The notes under the pieces were generated by a model. It saw only the letters and a program-made list of their open reading frames with translations, searched no databases and was not told the DNA's origin. DNA of 18,344 nt, taken from contig JALTAS010000047.1 of NCBI GenBank assembly GCA_027058925.1, positions 1 to 18,344 on the forward strand, written 5' to 3'. Origin of the DNA: Persephonella sp. GTDB taxonomy: Bacteria; Aquificota; Aquificia; Aquificales; Hydrogenothermaceae. Positions 1 to 6,893 of this stretch are shown piece by piece (position 1 is the first letter of the stretch; the number at the start of each line of letters is the position of its first letter). Position numbers and translations under genes: made by a program.

Positions 1-1478
1 CATTCATATTTTGCTATTTTTCCTGTTTTGTTGTCAAATATCGGCTGGTAAAAAAGTTTTATTTTGTTGTTGTTTATCGCATACTTGATTATGCCTAATA
101 TTCTAAGGTTATCCTCAATGATCTTTGCAAGATTCAGGTCTGGAGAGTATATCATGTATTTTTCTCTTCTTTTTTTAACATATTTGAGAACCATATCTGC
201 CTTTTCAAGTAGTGGTTTTTCATATGAAACACCAACGGATACATCAATATTAAGCTCTATCTCAATATCCTTTCCACTTTCCATACTTTTAATGACAAAA
301 AGATGGTTTTCTATGGATTTTATTAGTTTTTCAACTATCTGAACAGTTTTTTCCCTGAGATTTTCATAAAGCACTCCAAAATCATCTGCTCCAAGTCTGA
401 AAACTTCTGCTTTTATATTTTCTTCCTCAAAGAACTTTTTGATCAGACTTCCAAGTTGAATAAGCAGGGTATCCCCAAAATCAGAGCCGTAAAGATCGTT
501 TATATGTTTAAAGTTATCAATGTTCACCAGTATAAATGTAGGTTCATTGTAATCCTGCTCTTTTATGAAAAAAGCCCTTCTGTTAGGAAGACCAGTCAGC
601 TCATCAGTTACCATCTTTGTTTCAAGGTTCTCCTGAAGCCTTTTCAACATTCTGTTGTTCATCTCAAGCTTAACAAGAAGGTAAGCAAGATAGCCTAAAA
701 CCGATAGAAAGAGACCTGTAGAACTAATACTGAAGGCTGTGACAATTTTTGATTCCTCATTTGTTTCCTGAATAAATTTATTTTTCAATTTGTTTATCAG
801 TTTTTTGTCTCTGCTTTTTTCAAGTATAAACTGGAGTTTCTGGTAATAAATAGGGAAGTTTTTTTTTATTTCATTAAGATGAGAGAGGAAAACCTGATGG
901 AAGTTCTGAAGATCAGGATTGTCAAAACTGTATTTCTTTAGGATATCAATATCCTTTTGGAGATCATTCAGAAATGATTTATCCTGACTGTTTTTCAGAA
1001 TAAAAATATTTGATATTACCCTGTTTATGGTAATAAAGTATCCAATATCAGGTTTTTCTGTCAGTTTGAAATATTTTAGTGCAAGTGATGGTATGTAAAT
1101 CTGCGAGTTTTTTATGAGGGAGTTTACTGTCTCAAACTCCTCAATAGCCTCAACCTTTTTATTGAACTCTTTTTCATATTCCTGTAGTAATTTGAGAGAA
1201 CCTTTGTGAAAGCGGTTTCTTAGGTGGCCCTCTTTCAGATTTTTTATATCACCTTTTATTTCATTAATTGCCCTGTATATGACATCATAATTAAAATATA
1301 GGTAAAAACTGCTTTTTAGTATATTGCTCTCTATTTTATACTCACCTTTTTCTATATCTTTTATTTTATCAAGTGTGTGAGATGAAACCTCAACAAACTG
1401 TTTTGTGAACTGATTGAACATTATCAGTCCTATTGTTACCGAAACAGCAAGGAGGATGATGATATAAAGTTTTTTCAC
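1..1478 (-). CDS. Membrane GGDEF/EAL cyclic-di-GMP protein, 3' end cut by window edge
   Basis: The frame reads open from a GTG start at 1478 to the window start, giving 492 residues without a stop. It has an N-terminal membrane segment (about 4-22), a mostly helical, presumably periplasmic region (about 25-245), a second membrane segment (about 246-270) and a GGDEF-type domain beginning DELTGLPNRR at 292. The active-site motif is GADDF (363-367) instead of GG(D/E)EF, and no RxxD inhibition site precedes it. After it come LFYQPIFD, the usual opening of an EAL phosphodiesterase domain, and the first Glu of the EAL-type motif at the very edge. I infer a c-di-GMP phosphodiesterase with a degenerate cyclase domain, sensing a periplasmic cue. 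GTG lies 5 nt after the peroxidase stop with AAGGAG upstream, so it is the last visible gene of the hemJ-nadC-leuB-peroxidase operon. The rest of the EAL domain lies outside the window. Confidence 0.85.
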   Translation of the reverse strand, partial: MKKLYIIILLAVSVTIGLIMFNQFTKQFVEVSSHTLDKIKDIEKGEYKIESNILKSSFYLYFNYDVIYRAINEIKGDIKNLKEGHLRNRFHKGSLKLLQEYEKEFNKKVEAIEEFETVNSLIKNSQIYIPSLALKYFKLTEKPDIGYFITINRVISNIFILKNSQDKSFLNDLQKDIDILKKYSFDNPDLQNFHQVFLSHLNEIKKNFPIYYQKLQFILEKSRDKKLINKLKNKFIQETNEESKIVTAFSISSTGLFLSVLGYLAYLLVKLEMNNRMLKRLQENLETKMVTDELTGLPNRRAFFIKEQDYNEPTFILVNIDNFKHINDLYGSDFGDTLLIQLGSLIKKFFEEENIKAEVFRLGADDFGVLYENLREKTVQIVEKLIKSIENHLFVIKSMESGKDIEIELNIDVSVGVSYEKPLLEKADMVLKYVKKRREKYMIYSPDLNLAKIIEDNLRILGIIKYAINNNKIKLFYQPIFDNKTGKIAKYE

Positions 1479-1483
1479 CCCTT

Positions 1484-2410
1484 TTATTCTCCTTTTAGAA
1501 TTTCAGGAAGGTCTCCTCTTAAAGTCTTTAGAAAGGCGATAATTTTTCTAAGTTCATCCTCACGGAGTTTAAAGCCAAGATTATAGTAAGCCATTACCTG
1601 GACGGCTTCTTCAAGTGTTTTTATACTTCCATCATGGAAGTATGGATAGGTACAGTCAATATTTCTCAGGATAGGAACTCTGTAAACATTTTTATCAAAC
1701 TCTCTTTTTGTTATCTGGTATCTATCTGGATTATCAGGACTCCAGGGATATTCTTTTATTACCCCAACCTTTTGAAAAGAGTTTCCTCCAAGATTTATAC
1801 CGTTGTGACAGCTTATACATCCTAATTTTTTGAAAAGTTTGTATCCATCCAGTTCTTCCTTGGAAAGCTGTGTTTCTCCTCTGAGGTATTTATCAAATTT
1901 ACTGTTAGGTGTTATTAATGCTTTTTCAAACTCGGCTATGGCATCAGCAACCATATCAAAGTTTATTCTATCTGCACCGTAAATCTTTTTAAATTTTTTT
2001 CTGTAAAGAGGGTGTTTATTCAGTCTGTCCTCAACTTCTTTTATGGTCATATTCATCTCATCAGGATTTTGTATAGGTATGGAAACCTGTTCTTTTAGGT
2101 TTTTTACGCTTCCGTTCCAGAAAAGCCTGAAGTTAAATACAGCATTGAATACTGTTGAGGCGTTTACCTTTCCTTTTTTGTTGTGAAAACCTACAGATAC
2201 AGGTCTGTGATCCGTTCCACATTTGTTGTAAAGATCATGGCAGAAAGAGCATGATGTTTTGTTGTCTCTTGAAAGCAATGGATCATGAAAAAGGAGTTTA
2301 CCCAGTTCAGCCTTTTCCCTGTTGTATTTTATATTTTTAGGAATAGGCTGAACCGGTTCATATCCATAAACCATATTTATTAAGAATAATAGAGTAATAA
2401 TAATTCTCAT
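1484..2410 (-). CDS. Di-heme cytochrome c peroxidase (CcpA/MauG family)
   Basis: Periplasmic reduction of hydrogen peroxide to water with electrons from a small c-type cytochrome is the usual role of this family; some members (MauG type) instead oxidise a protein partner. The 308-aa product has a signal peptide (1-16), two haem-attachment motifs CSFCH (54-58) and CISCH (198-202), an FRLFWNGS block (94-101), a PIQNPDEM block (112-119) and a C-terminal VQVMAYYNLG whose Met273 fits the axial ligand of the high-potential haem. Length and motif order match bacterial CCPs. The start lies 3 bp after the leuB stop and has no evident Shine-Dalgarno (upstream is only A/T), suggesting coupling to leuB translation. 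The GGDEF/EAL gene follows 5 nt downstream. The family is certain; peroxidase rather than MauG-like activity is probable, not proven. Confidence 0.93.
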   Translation of the reverse strand: MRIIITLLFLINMVYGYEPVQPIPKNIKYNREKAELGKLLFHDPLLSRDNKTSCSFCHDLYNKCGTDHRPVSVGFHNKKGKVNASTVFNAVFNFRLFWNGSVKNLKEQVSIPIQNPDEMNMTIKEVEDRLNKHPLYRKKFKKIYGADRINFDMVADAIAEFEKALITPNSKFDKYLRGETQLSKEELDGYKLFKKLGCISCHNGINLGGNSFQKVGVIKEYPWSPDNPDRYQITKREFDKNVYRVPILRNIDCTYPYFHDGSIKTLEEAVQVMAYYNLGFKLREDELRKIIAFLKTLRGDLPEILKGE

Positions 2411-2413
2411 TAT

Positions 2414-3490
2414 TTATATAATATATCTTATTATCGCTTCTGTCATCTCTTTGGTTCCTACCTTTTTAGTTCCAGGTGCCCATATATCTCCTGTTCGGTA
2501 ACCTTCCTCAAGAACTTTATCTATTGCATTTTCAATATCTCTTGCAGCCTCTGGTAACTTGCATGTTATCTCAAGCATCATTGCAGCAGAAAGAATCATA
2601 GCTATTGGATTTGCAATTCCCTGTCCTGCTATGTCAGGGGCGGAACCGTGAACAGGTTCGTAAAGTGCGTACTTTTCTCCTATACTTGCTGAAGGGAGCA
2701 TACCAAGTGATCCTGTTAAAGCTCCTGCTTCGTCAGAAAGAATGTCCCCAAAGAGATTTCCTGTTACTATAACATCAAAATCTTTCGGTCTTCTTACAAG
2801 CTGCATTGCACAGTTGTCAACATACATATGTTCAAGCTCAACATCCTGATAGTCTGCATGGACTTCATTTACGATCTCCCTCCATACAGCCGAAACCTCA
2901 AGAACATTTGCTTTATCAACACTTGTAACCTTTTTTCTTCTGTTTCTTGAGATCTCAAAGGCAAGTTTTGCTATTCTTTTTATCTCATGTTCGTAATATA
3001 TCATCGTGTTATAGCCAACCTTTTCTCCGCCTCTTTCCTCTATTCCCCTTGGCTCTCCAAAGTATATTCCTCCTGTAAGCTCTCTTATGACAAGAAGATT
3101 TACACCTTTTATAAGGTTTTCCTTGAGTGGTGAAGCATCAAGAAGAGCTGTGTAAGCTTTGCCCGGTCTTAGGTTTGCAAAAAGATCAAGCTCTTTTCTT
3201 ATTCTTAGAAGCCCTTTTTCAGGTCTTTTGTCTGTAGGAAGGTTATCCCATTTTTCCCCTCCCACAGCTGCAAGGAGGACTGCATCACTTTCCTTTGCTA
3301 TCTTCAAGGTTTCTTCAGGTAAAGGATCTCCTGTCTCATCAATAGCAGCCCCCCCTATAAGAGCTTCATGGAACTCAAAATTTATTCCGTACTTTTTTGA
3401 GATAGTCTTAAGAACTTCAATGGCAGATTCCATTATTTCTGGTCCGATTCCATCTCCTGGAAGAACTGTGATCTTAAAGCTTTTTTTCAT
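2414..3490 (-). CDS. leuB: 3-isopropylmalate dehydrogenase
   Basis: LeuB oxidises and decarboxylates (2R,3S)-3-isopropylmalate with NAD+ in leucine synthesis, in the cytoplasm. The 358-aa protein is full length for the family. It has the N-terminal [10 protein letters not shown] (10-19), the substrate-binding arginines in [14 protein letters not shown] (96-109) and [13 protein letters not shown] (133-145), the catalytic Lys in DKANVLEVS (192-200), metal ligands in YVDNCAMQL (223-231) and [12 protein letters not shown] (245-256), and the NAD-binding [18 protein letters not shown] (278-295). ERGGE (152-156) argues for IPMDH over isocitrate dehydrogenase. AGGAGGT precedes the ATG by 8 bases. It follows nadC by 15 bp and runs into the peroxidase gene with a 3-bp gap, so it is a middle gene of the operon; no other leu gene is present here. 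Confidence 0.97.
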   Translation of the reverse strand: MKKSFKITVLPGDGIGPEIMESAIEVLKTISKKYGINFEFHEALIGGAAIDETGDPLPEETLKIAKESDAVLLAAVGGEKWDNLPTDKRPEKGLLRIRKELDLFANLRPGKAYTALLDASPLKENLIKGVNLLVIRELTGGIYFGEPRGIEERGGEKVGYNTMIYYEHEIKRIAKLAFEISRNRRKKVTSVDKANVLEVSAVWREIVNEVHADYQDVELEHMYVDNCAMQLVRRPKDFDVIVTGNLFGDILSDEAGALTGSLGMLPSASIGEKYALYEPVHGSAPDIAGQGIANPIAMILSAAMMLEITCKLPEAARDIENAIDKVLEEGYRTGDIWAPGTKKVGTKEMTEAIIRYII

Positions 3491-3505
3491 TAAACTAACC
3501 TCCTG

Positions 3506-4336
3506 TTATTTAAATTTTAGACTTATGTCCAGCCATTTTGCTGAATGTATCAATGCTCCAGAGGATATAAAATCAACACCTGTCTGGGCATAATCCCTGA
3601 TATTATCAATCGTTATATTTCCTGAAACTTCAAGAAGCTTTTTCCCTCTATTTATCTCAACAGCTTTTTTAATCTCATCTATTTCCATGTTGTCCAGCAT
3701 AATTATATCTGCATTTGTGGAAAGGGCTTCCTCAAACTGCTGGATACTGCTTACCTCAACCTCAATTTTTACCATAGGGGAGATGTTATTTCTTATCTGT
3801 TTAACAGCCTCTTTAATACTTCCTGTCAAAGCGATGTGGTTGTCCTTAATCATAACCATATCATAAAGGGCAAATCTGTGGTTATACCCTCCACCTATCT
3901 TAACAGCATACTTTTCAAAAGCCCTAAAGCCTGGCGTTGTTTTTCTCGTATCAAGAATTTTCACACCTGTTCCTTTTATTTTTTCAACATAATAAGATGT
4001 GTTTGTTGCTATCCCTGAAAGTCTTTGTAGAATGTTGAGCATAACCCTTTCTGATTTCAGGATTGATTTTCCGCTTCCTTTTATTGTTGCTATCTTTTCT
4101 CCTTTTTTAATCCTTTCTCCATCTTTTCTGTGCTTCAGAATTTTTATGGAAGGATCAATTATCTCTAATGCGACTGTTGCTATATCAATACCTGCCAGAA
4201 TGCCTGTCTCTTTAGAGATAAGATAAGCCTCTACTTTTTTATCAATTTTCAGATTTTCAGTTGTTAAGTCCTGATGTCCTATATCCTCAAGTAGAAAATC
4301 CTCAATTTTTTTTCTGATAAAAAGTCTGTCTAACAT
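3506..4336 (-). CDS. nadC: Nicotinate-nucleotide pyrophosphorylase (quinolinate phosphoribosyltransferase)
   Basis: NadC converts quinolinate and PRPP to nicotinate mononucleotide, CO2 and PPi in de novo NAD synthesis. The 276-aa protein shows the N-terminal helix followed by LLEDIGHQDLTTENL (15-29), LQRLSGIAT (103-111), the DTRKTTPG motif (129-136), the basic GGGYNHR (148-154), MIKDNHI (162-168) and the barrel's C-terminal EVSGNI (236-241) and SSGALIHS (258-265). These carry the Arg, His and Lys residues that hold quinolinate and PRPP. The Shine-Dalgarno AAGGTGA overlaps the stop of hemJ, 9 bp upstream, indicating co-translation. leuB starts 15 bp downstream. Confidence 0.97.
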   Translation of the reverse strand: MLDRLFIRKKIEDFLLEDIGHQDLTTENLKIDKKVEAYLISKETGILAGIDIATVALEIIDPSIKILKHRKDGERIKKGEKIATIKGSGKSILKSERVMLNILQRLSGIATNTSYYVEKIKGTGVKILDTRKTTPGFRAFEKYAVKIGGGYNHRFALYDMVMIKDNHIALTGSIKEAVKQIRNNISPMVKIEVEVSSIQQFEEALSTNADIIMLDNMEIDEIKKAVEINRGKKLLEVSGNITIDNIRDYAQTGVDFISSGALIHSAKWLDISLKFK

Positions 4337-4345
4337 CTTTCACCT

Positions 4346-4774
4346 TTAAAATGGTCTGACTATAGCCATAATAACTATTATTATCATTAAGATTGTGGGG
4401 ATCTCATTGTACATCCTGAAGAACTTTCCTGACTTTTTGCATCTGTCTTCTTCCAGTCTTTTTCTTATTATGGAAAGGTGAATATAGTATGCTATCAGAA
4501 GAAACGCCGCTGTTAGTTTTATATGTATCCATCCACCTGTTTTGAATATATCAGGATTTAAAAAAATCATTAATCCTCCAGTGAGAACAGTTCCCCAAAA
4601 GGCAGGAATTCCGATATATTTGTGGAGTTTGTACTCCATCACCTTTACAACTGATATGAACTCTTTTTTTTCTCTGTTTTCAGCATGATAGACAAACAGC
4701 CTCGGAAGATAAAAAAGAACAGCCATCCATGAAATAACAGATATGATATGAAAGGCTTTTATCCATAAATACAT
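4346..4774 (-). CDS. hemJ: Protoporphyrinogen IX oxidase, HemJ type
   Basis: HemJ is the membrane-bound oxidase that converts protoporphyrinogen IX to protoporphyrin IX in haem synthesis in many bacteria lacking HemG or HemY. The 142-aa protein has about four hydrophobic segments. Its N-terminus KAFHIISVISWMAVLFYLPR (6-25) is a family signature that includes the conserved His9. WIHIKLTAAFLL (82-93) carries the conserved Lys86, and the end NEIPTILMIIIVIMAIVRPF (123-142) matches the usual NE.P...PF ending. The ATG has AGCAGGAGG 6-12 bases upstream. It is the first gene of the five-gene minus-strand operon. A haem-making enzyme fits with the di-haem peroxidase downstream, although nadC and leuB lie between them. 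Confidence 0.9.
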   Translation of the reverse strand: MYLWIKAFHIISVISWMAVLFYLPRLFVYHAENREKKEFISVVKVMEYKLHKYIGIPAFWGTVLTGGLMIFLNPDIFKTGGWIHIKLTAAFLLIAYYIHLSIIRKRLEEDRCKKSGKFFRMYNEIPTILMIIIVIMAIVRPF

Positions 4775-4870
4775 AAAAATCCTCCTGCTGAATTTGTAAA
4801 TATTTTACCTGATTTTCTTAATAAACTTTTTTAAAGATTGGTTTATATTTAAGTATAAGAGGTGATTAAA
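4775..4870. promoter_or_regulatory. Divergent intergenic region between hemJ and the small Cys-rich gene
   Basis: These 96 A/T-rich bases separate hemJ (minus) from the 47-aa gene (plus) and must hold promoters for both. Shine-Dalgarno sequences are clear on each side: AGGAGG before hemJ and AAGAGGTGA (4857-4865) before the plus-strand gene. Several A/T hexamers could act as -10 elements, but none pairs with a convincing -35 box. I see no sigma-54 element and no copy of the enhancer repeat found elsewhere in the window. Confidence 0.5.
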
Positions 4871-5014
4871 ATGATATTAGATTATATTGTTGTGGCGATC
4901 ATTGTTGGTGGGGCTTTTTATTATCTGATAAAAAAAGTAAGAAAAGAGATAAGGAAGGGACAGTGTGCCTCCTGTCCCATTTATGATAAGTGTGATAGCA
5001 AAGAAAAGGTCTGA
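4871..5014 (+). CDS. Small single-TM Cys-rich protein, FeoB-associated Cys-rich type
   Basis: This 47-aa gene starts at ATG 4871 with AAGAGGTGA five bases upstream. Residues 4-20 form one membrane segment, followed by the basic stretch KKVRKEIRKG (21-30) and a CASCPIYDKC cluster (Cys32, Cys35, Cys41). A short N-terminal helix plus a C-x2-C-P-x5-C cluster resembles the small FeoB-associated Cys-rich membrane proteins; that family assignment is from memory of the pattern. No feoA or feoB is in the window. It could bind iron or an Fe-S cluster at the inner membrane face, and it meets an A-type Fe-S carrier gene stop-to-stop with no base between. The good ribosome site and membrane-then-cluster architecture make it a likely real gene. 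Confidence 0.72.
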   Translation: MILDYIVVAIIVGGAFYYLIKKVRKEIRKGQCASCPIYDKCDSKEKV

Positions 5015-5356
5015 TTAGCAGGAGAAGGAATTTCCACATCCGCAGGAGTTTGCAGCGTTTGGATTTTTGATTGTAAAACCTCCTCCCATAAAGTCCTGAA
5101 CGTAGTCAAGAACAGCTCCGCCGATGTATGGGGTAGAAAATTCATCAATGGCTATTTTTACACCATTTTCAAGCTCGATCACTTTGTCATTTTCTTCAAT
5201 AGACTCATCAAATCCCATAGCATACTGGAATCCTGAACATCCTCCCGGAACAACCCTTACTCTAAGTATTGGATTTTCAATTCCCTGTTCATCAGCGATT
5301 CTTTTGATTTCTGTAGCTGCAGATTCTGTCACCTTAAAGTTTACTGCTGACTGCAT
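5015..5356 (-). CDS. A-type iron-sulfur cluster carrier (IscA/ErpA family)
   Basis: A-type carriers receive and deliver [2Fe-2S] or [4Fe-4S] clusters to apoproteins in the cytoplasm. The 113-aa protein has the HesB/IscA fold signatures VVPGGCSGFQYAMGF (35-49) and SCGCGNSFSC (104-113), with the three cluster cysteines at 40, 105 and 107. The Asn-Pro-x-Ala-x-x-Ser just before the last cysteines fits ErpA/IscA more than SufA, but I do not assign a subtype. GGAGGT lies six bases before the ATG. A 68-bp gap from sppA suggests its own promoter. Likely clients in this window include the sulfite reductase and APS reductase, both [4Fe-4S] enzymes. The 3' end abuts the plus-strand Cys-rich gene. Confidence 0.93.
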   Translation of the reverse strand: MQSAVNFKVTESAATEIKRIADEQGIENPILRVRVVPGGCSGFQYAMGFDESIEENDKVIELENGVKIAIDEFSTPYIGGAVLDYVQDFMGGGFTIKNPNAANSCGCGNSFSC

Positions 5357-5424
5357 AATATACCTCCGTTTTTGTTATTCCTATACAGAATATAACTTAT
5401 CACACTTTTTAAGTATGATTGTTA

Positions 5425-6258
5425 TCAGAAAGGCATAAGGTAAAAAAGCTGGGAGTAGGGTATAATCTCAGATATATCAACTTTTGAATCAAGTATCTTT
5501 TTCAGTATGCCTTCCTCTTTTTTCAGCCTTATAATCAAGACCTTTCTTCCTCTGAGTCCAGAAAGGTTCTTTGCCTCATTTATAGCGTCTTGTATGTTTC
5601 CAAGTTTATCAACAAGTTTGATCTTTTTTGCCTGTCTTCCAGTGAGTATTCTACCATCTGCATACTTTTTTAATACTTCCATATTAATAGGTCTGTATTT
5701 CACAACATCCTCAAGAAACTGATTGTAAACATCCTGAATAGTTTCCATGATCAGTTTTTTCTGCTGGGGCGTCAGCTGATTGTTGGGAAATAGTATGTCC
5801 TTATTTTTTCCGCTTTTTATGTTTTCAACCTTTATTCCAAGTTTTTCAAGAACTTTTGATATGTTTATATGCTGTATGATAACACCTATTGAGCCTGTAA
5901 TTGTTCCTGGATTTGCATATATAACATTTGCAGGAACGCTGATGTAGTATCCTCCAGAAGCAGCAACATTTCCCATAGATACAACAACAGGCTTGTGTTT
6001 TCTCAGTTTTTCCACAGCAGAGTAAATCTCCTGAGCTGCCCCTACTGAACCTCCCGGGCTGTCAACGGCTATAACAACGGCTTTTATGCTTGGATCGTTT
6101 TGAGCTCTCTGTATGTTGTCTATTATGAACATGTAATCTGATATAACACCTTTAACATCTATTATAGCTATCTTGGGGGAGGATTTTATTAAAAATTGTG
6201 AAAAGAGAAAGATAATCACCAGAAGTAAAACAACGCCTATCAGTATCTTCTTTTTCAT
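5425..6258 (-). CDS. sppA: Signal peptide peptidase SppA (short, single-domain type)
   Basis: SppA is a membrane-anchored serine protease that degrades leftover signal peptides. The 277-aa protein has an N-terminal membrane anchor (5-24), a crotonase-like fold with VDSPGGSVGAA (65-75), the nucleophile Ser101 in NVAASGGYYIS (97-107) and the general-base Lys153 in SGKNKD (149-154). The 52-residue Ser-Lys spacing equals that of the characterised Bacillus SppA. It is the short form with one protease domain, not the duplicated E. coli form. The Shine-Dalgarno AGAGGAAG is built on the rbfA stop 9 bp upstream, so it is co-translated with rbfA. Confidence 0.94.
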   Translation of the reverse strand: MKKKILIGVVLLLVIIFLFSQFLIKSSPKIAIIDVKGVISDYMFIIDNIQRAQNDPSIKAVVIAVDSPGGSVGAAQEIYSAVEKLRKHKPVVVSMGNVAASGGYYISVPANVIYANPGTITGSIGVIIQHINISKVLEKLGIKVENIKSGKNKDILFPNNQLTPQQKKLIMETIQDVYNQFLEDVVKYRPINMEVLKKYADGRILTGRQAKKIKLVDKLGNIQDAINEAKNLSGLRGRKVLIIRLKKEEGILKKILDSKVDISEIIPYSQLFYLMPF

Positions 6259-6267
6259 TTTCTTCCT

Positions 6268-6561
6268 CTAAATGGTTGTTTGTGGTATTGGAATAAATCT
6301 TAGATCAGGTATTTTTCTGATTTTTATCCTTTCACCAAGTAGGTGACCTATATATCCTTTTTTTCTGTTTAGCTCATCTGAAAGATCCTCAACATCCCTC
6401 AGCGCTGTTATATAAACATCAGCCTTACTCAGATCAGGTGAGGTCTCAACCCTTACTATTGTCAGTAGGTTGTCTTTCAGCGGCATATCATAGATAAATA
6501 TCTCGCTTAAAGCTTTCTTTATTGCAGAGTTTACTTTTTCAGCTTTATGTCCTTTTTTCAT
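6268..6561 (-). CDS. rbfA: 30S ribosome-binding factor A
   Basis: RbfA assists late maturation of the 30S subunit and 16S rRNA 5' end. The 97-aa protein fits the small KH-like fold: N-terminal KVNSAIKKALSEIF (9-22), then VRVETSPDLSKADVYITAL (36-54), whose S-x-D-L-x-x-A-x-V-Y core is the family signature, and a C-terminal GERIKIRKIPDLRFIP (76-91). It is somewhat shorter than usual, lacking the C-terminal tail of E. coli RbfA. It directly abuts the ylxP-like gene with no gap and has GGGAGA 8 bases before its ATG. The ylxP-rbfA pairing is common in bacteria, often beside infB, which is not seen here. Confidence 0.93.
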   Translation of the reverse strand: MKKGHKAEKVNSAIKKALSEIFIYDMPLKDNLLTIVRVETSPDLSKADVYITALRDVEDLSDELNRKKGYIGHLLGERIKIRKIPDLRFIPIPQTTI

Positions 6562-6843
6562 TTAAATAATCTCCCTGTATATGTTTATGTGAAGATCAGG
6601 AAAGTTGATCTCAACAAAGTTTATTACATTTTGCATAACCTTTTCTACCTGTTTTTGATCTGGTGCAACTGTAACAACGGCTATCTGTGCAGACTGCCAC
6701 AGATCCTGATTTCCTACCTCTGAAACCGAAACATTAAATTTTGATTTCAGCTTTTCCTTAACTGATCTTACAACCATCCTTTTCTCTTTTAGAGAGTTTG
6801 AGTAAGGAATGTGAAGATCAAAAACAACACTTCCTATTATCAT
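6562..6843 (-). CDS. DUF503 / YlxP-like small protein
   Basis: A 93-aa protein starting MIIGSVVFDLHIPYSNSLKEKR, the DUF503 signature (short strand, then SLKEKR), followed by a helix and FNVSVSEVGNQDLWQSAQIAVVTVA (36-60). The family is a small alpha/beta protein linked by gene order to ribosome maturation and initiation factor operons; its exact activity is not established. Zero spacing to rbfA strongly suggests joint function in ribosome assembly. AAAGGG lies five bases before the ATG. The 50 bp between it and the upstream activator gene hold a small 5-bp stem but no convincing terminator, so it may be read through from the activator. Confidence 0.9.
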   Translation of the reverse strand: MIIGSVVFDLHIPYSNSLKEKRMVVRSVKEKLKSKFNVSVSEVGNQDLWQSAQIAVVTVAPDQKQVEKVMQNVINFVEINFPDLHINIYREII

Positions 6844-6893
6844 TTTAACCCTTTAAATTTTTTTTAGCCTTATTTTATCCAAAAAATGGATTT

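Noticed and set aside
6877..6891. Small stem ATCCA/TGGAT between the activator and the ylxP-like gene
   Set aside because: Only 5 bp with an A/T loop and no T-run on the minus strand; too weak for a terminator call.
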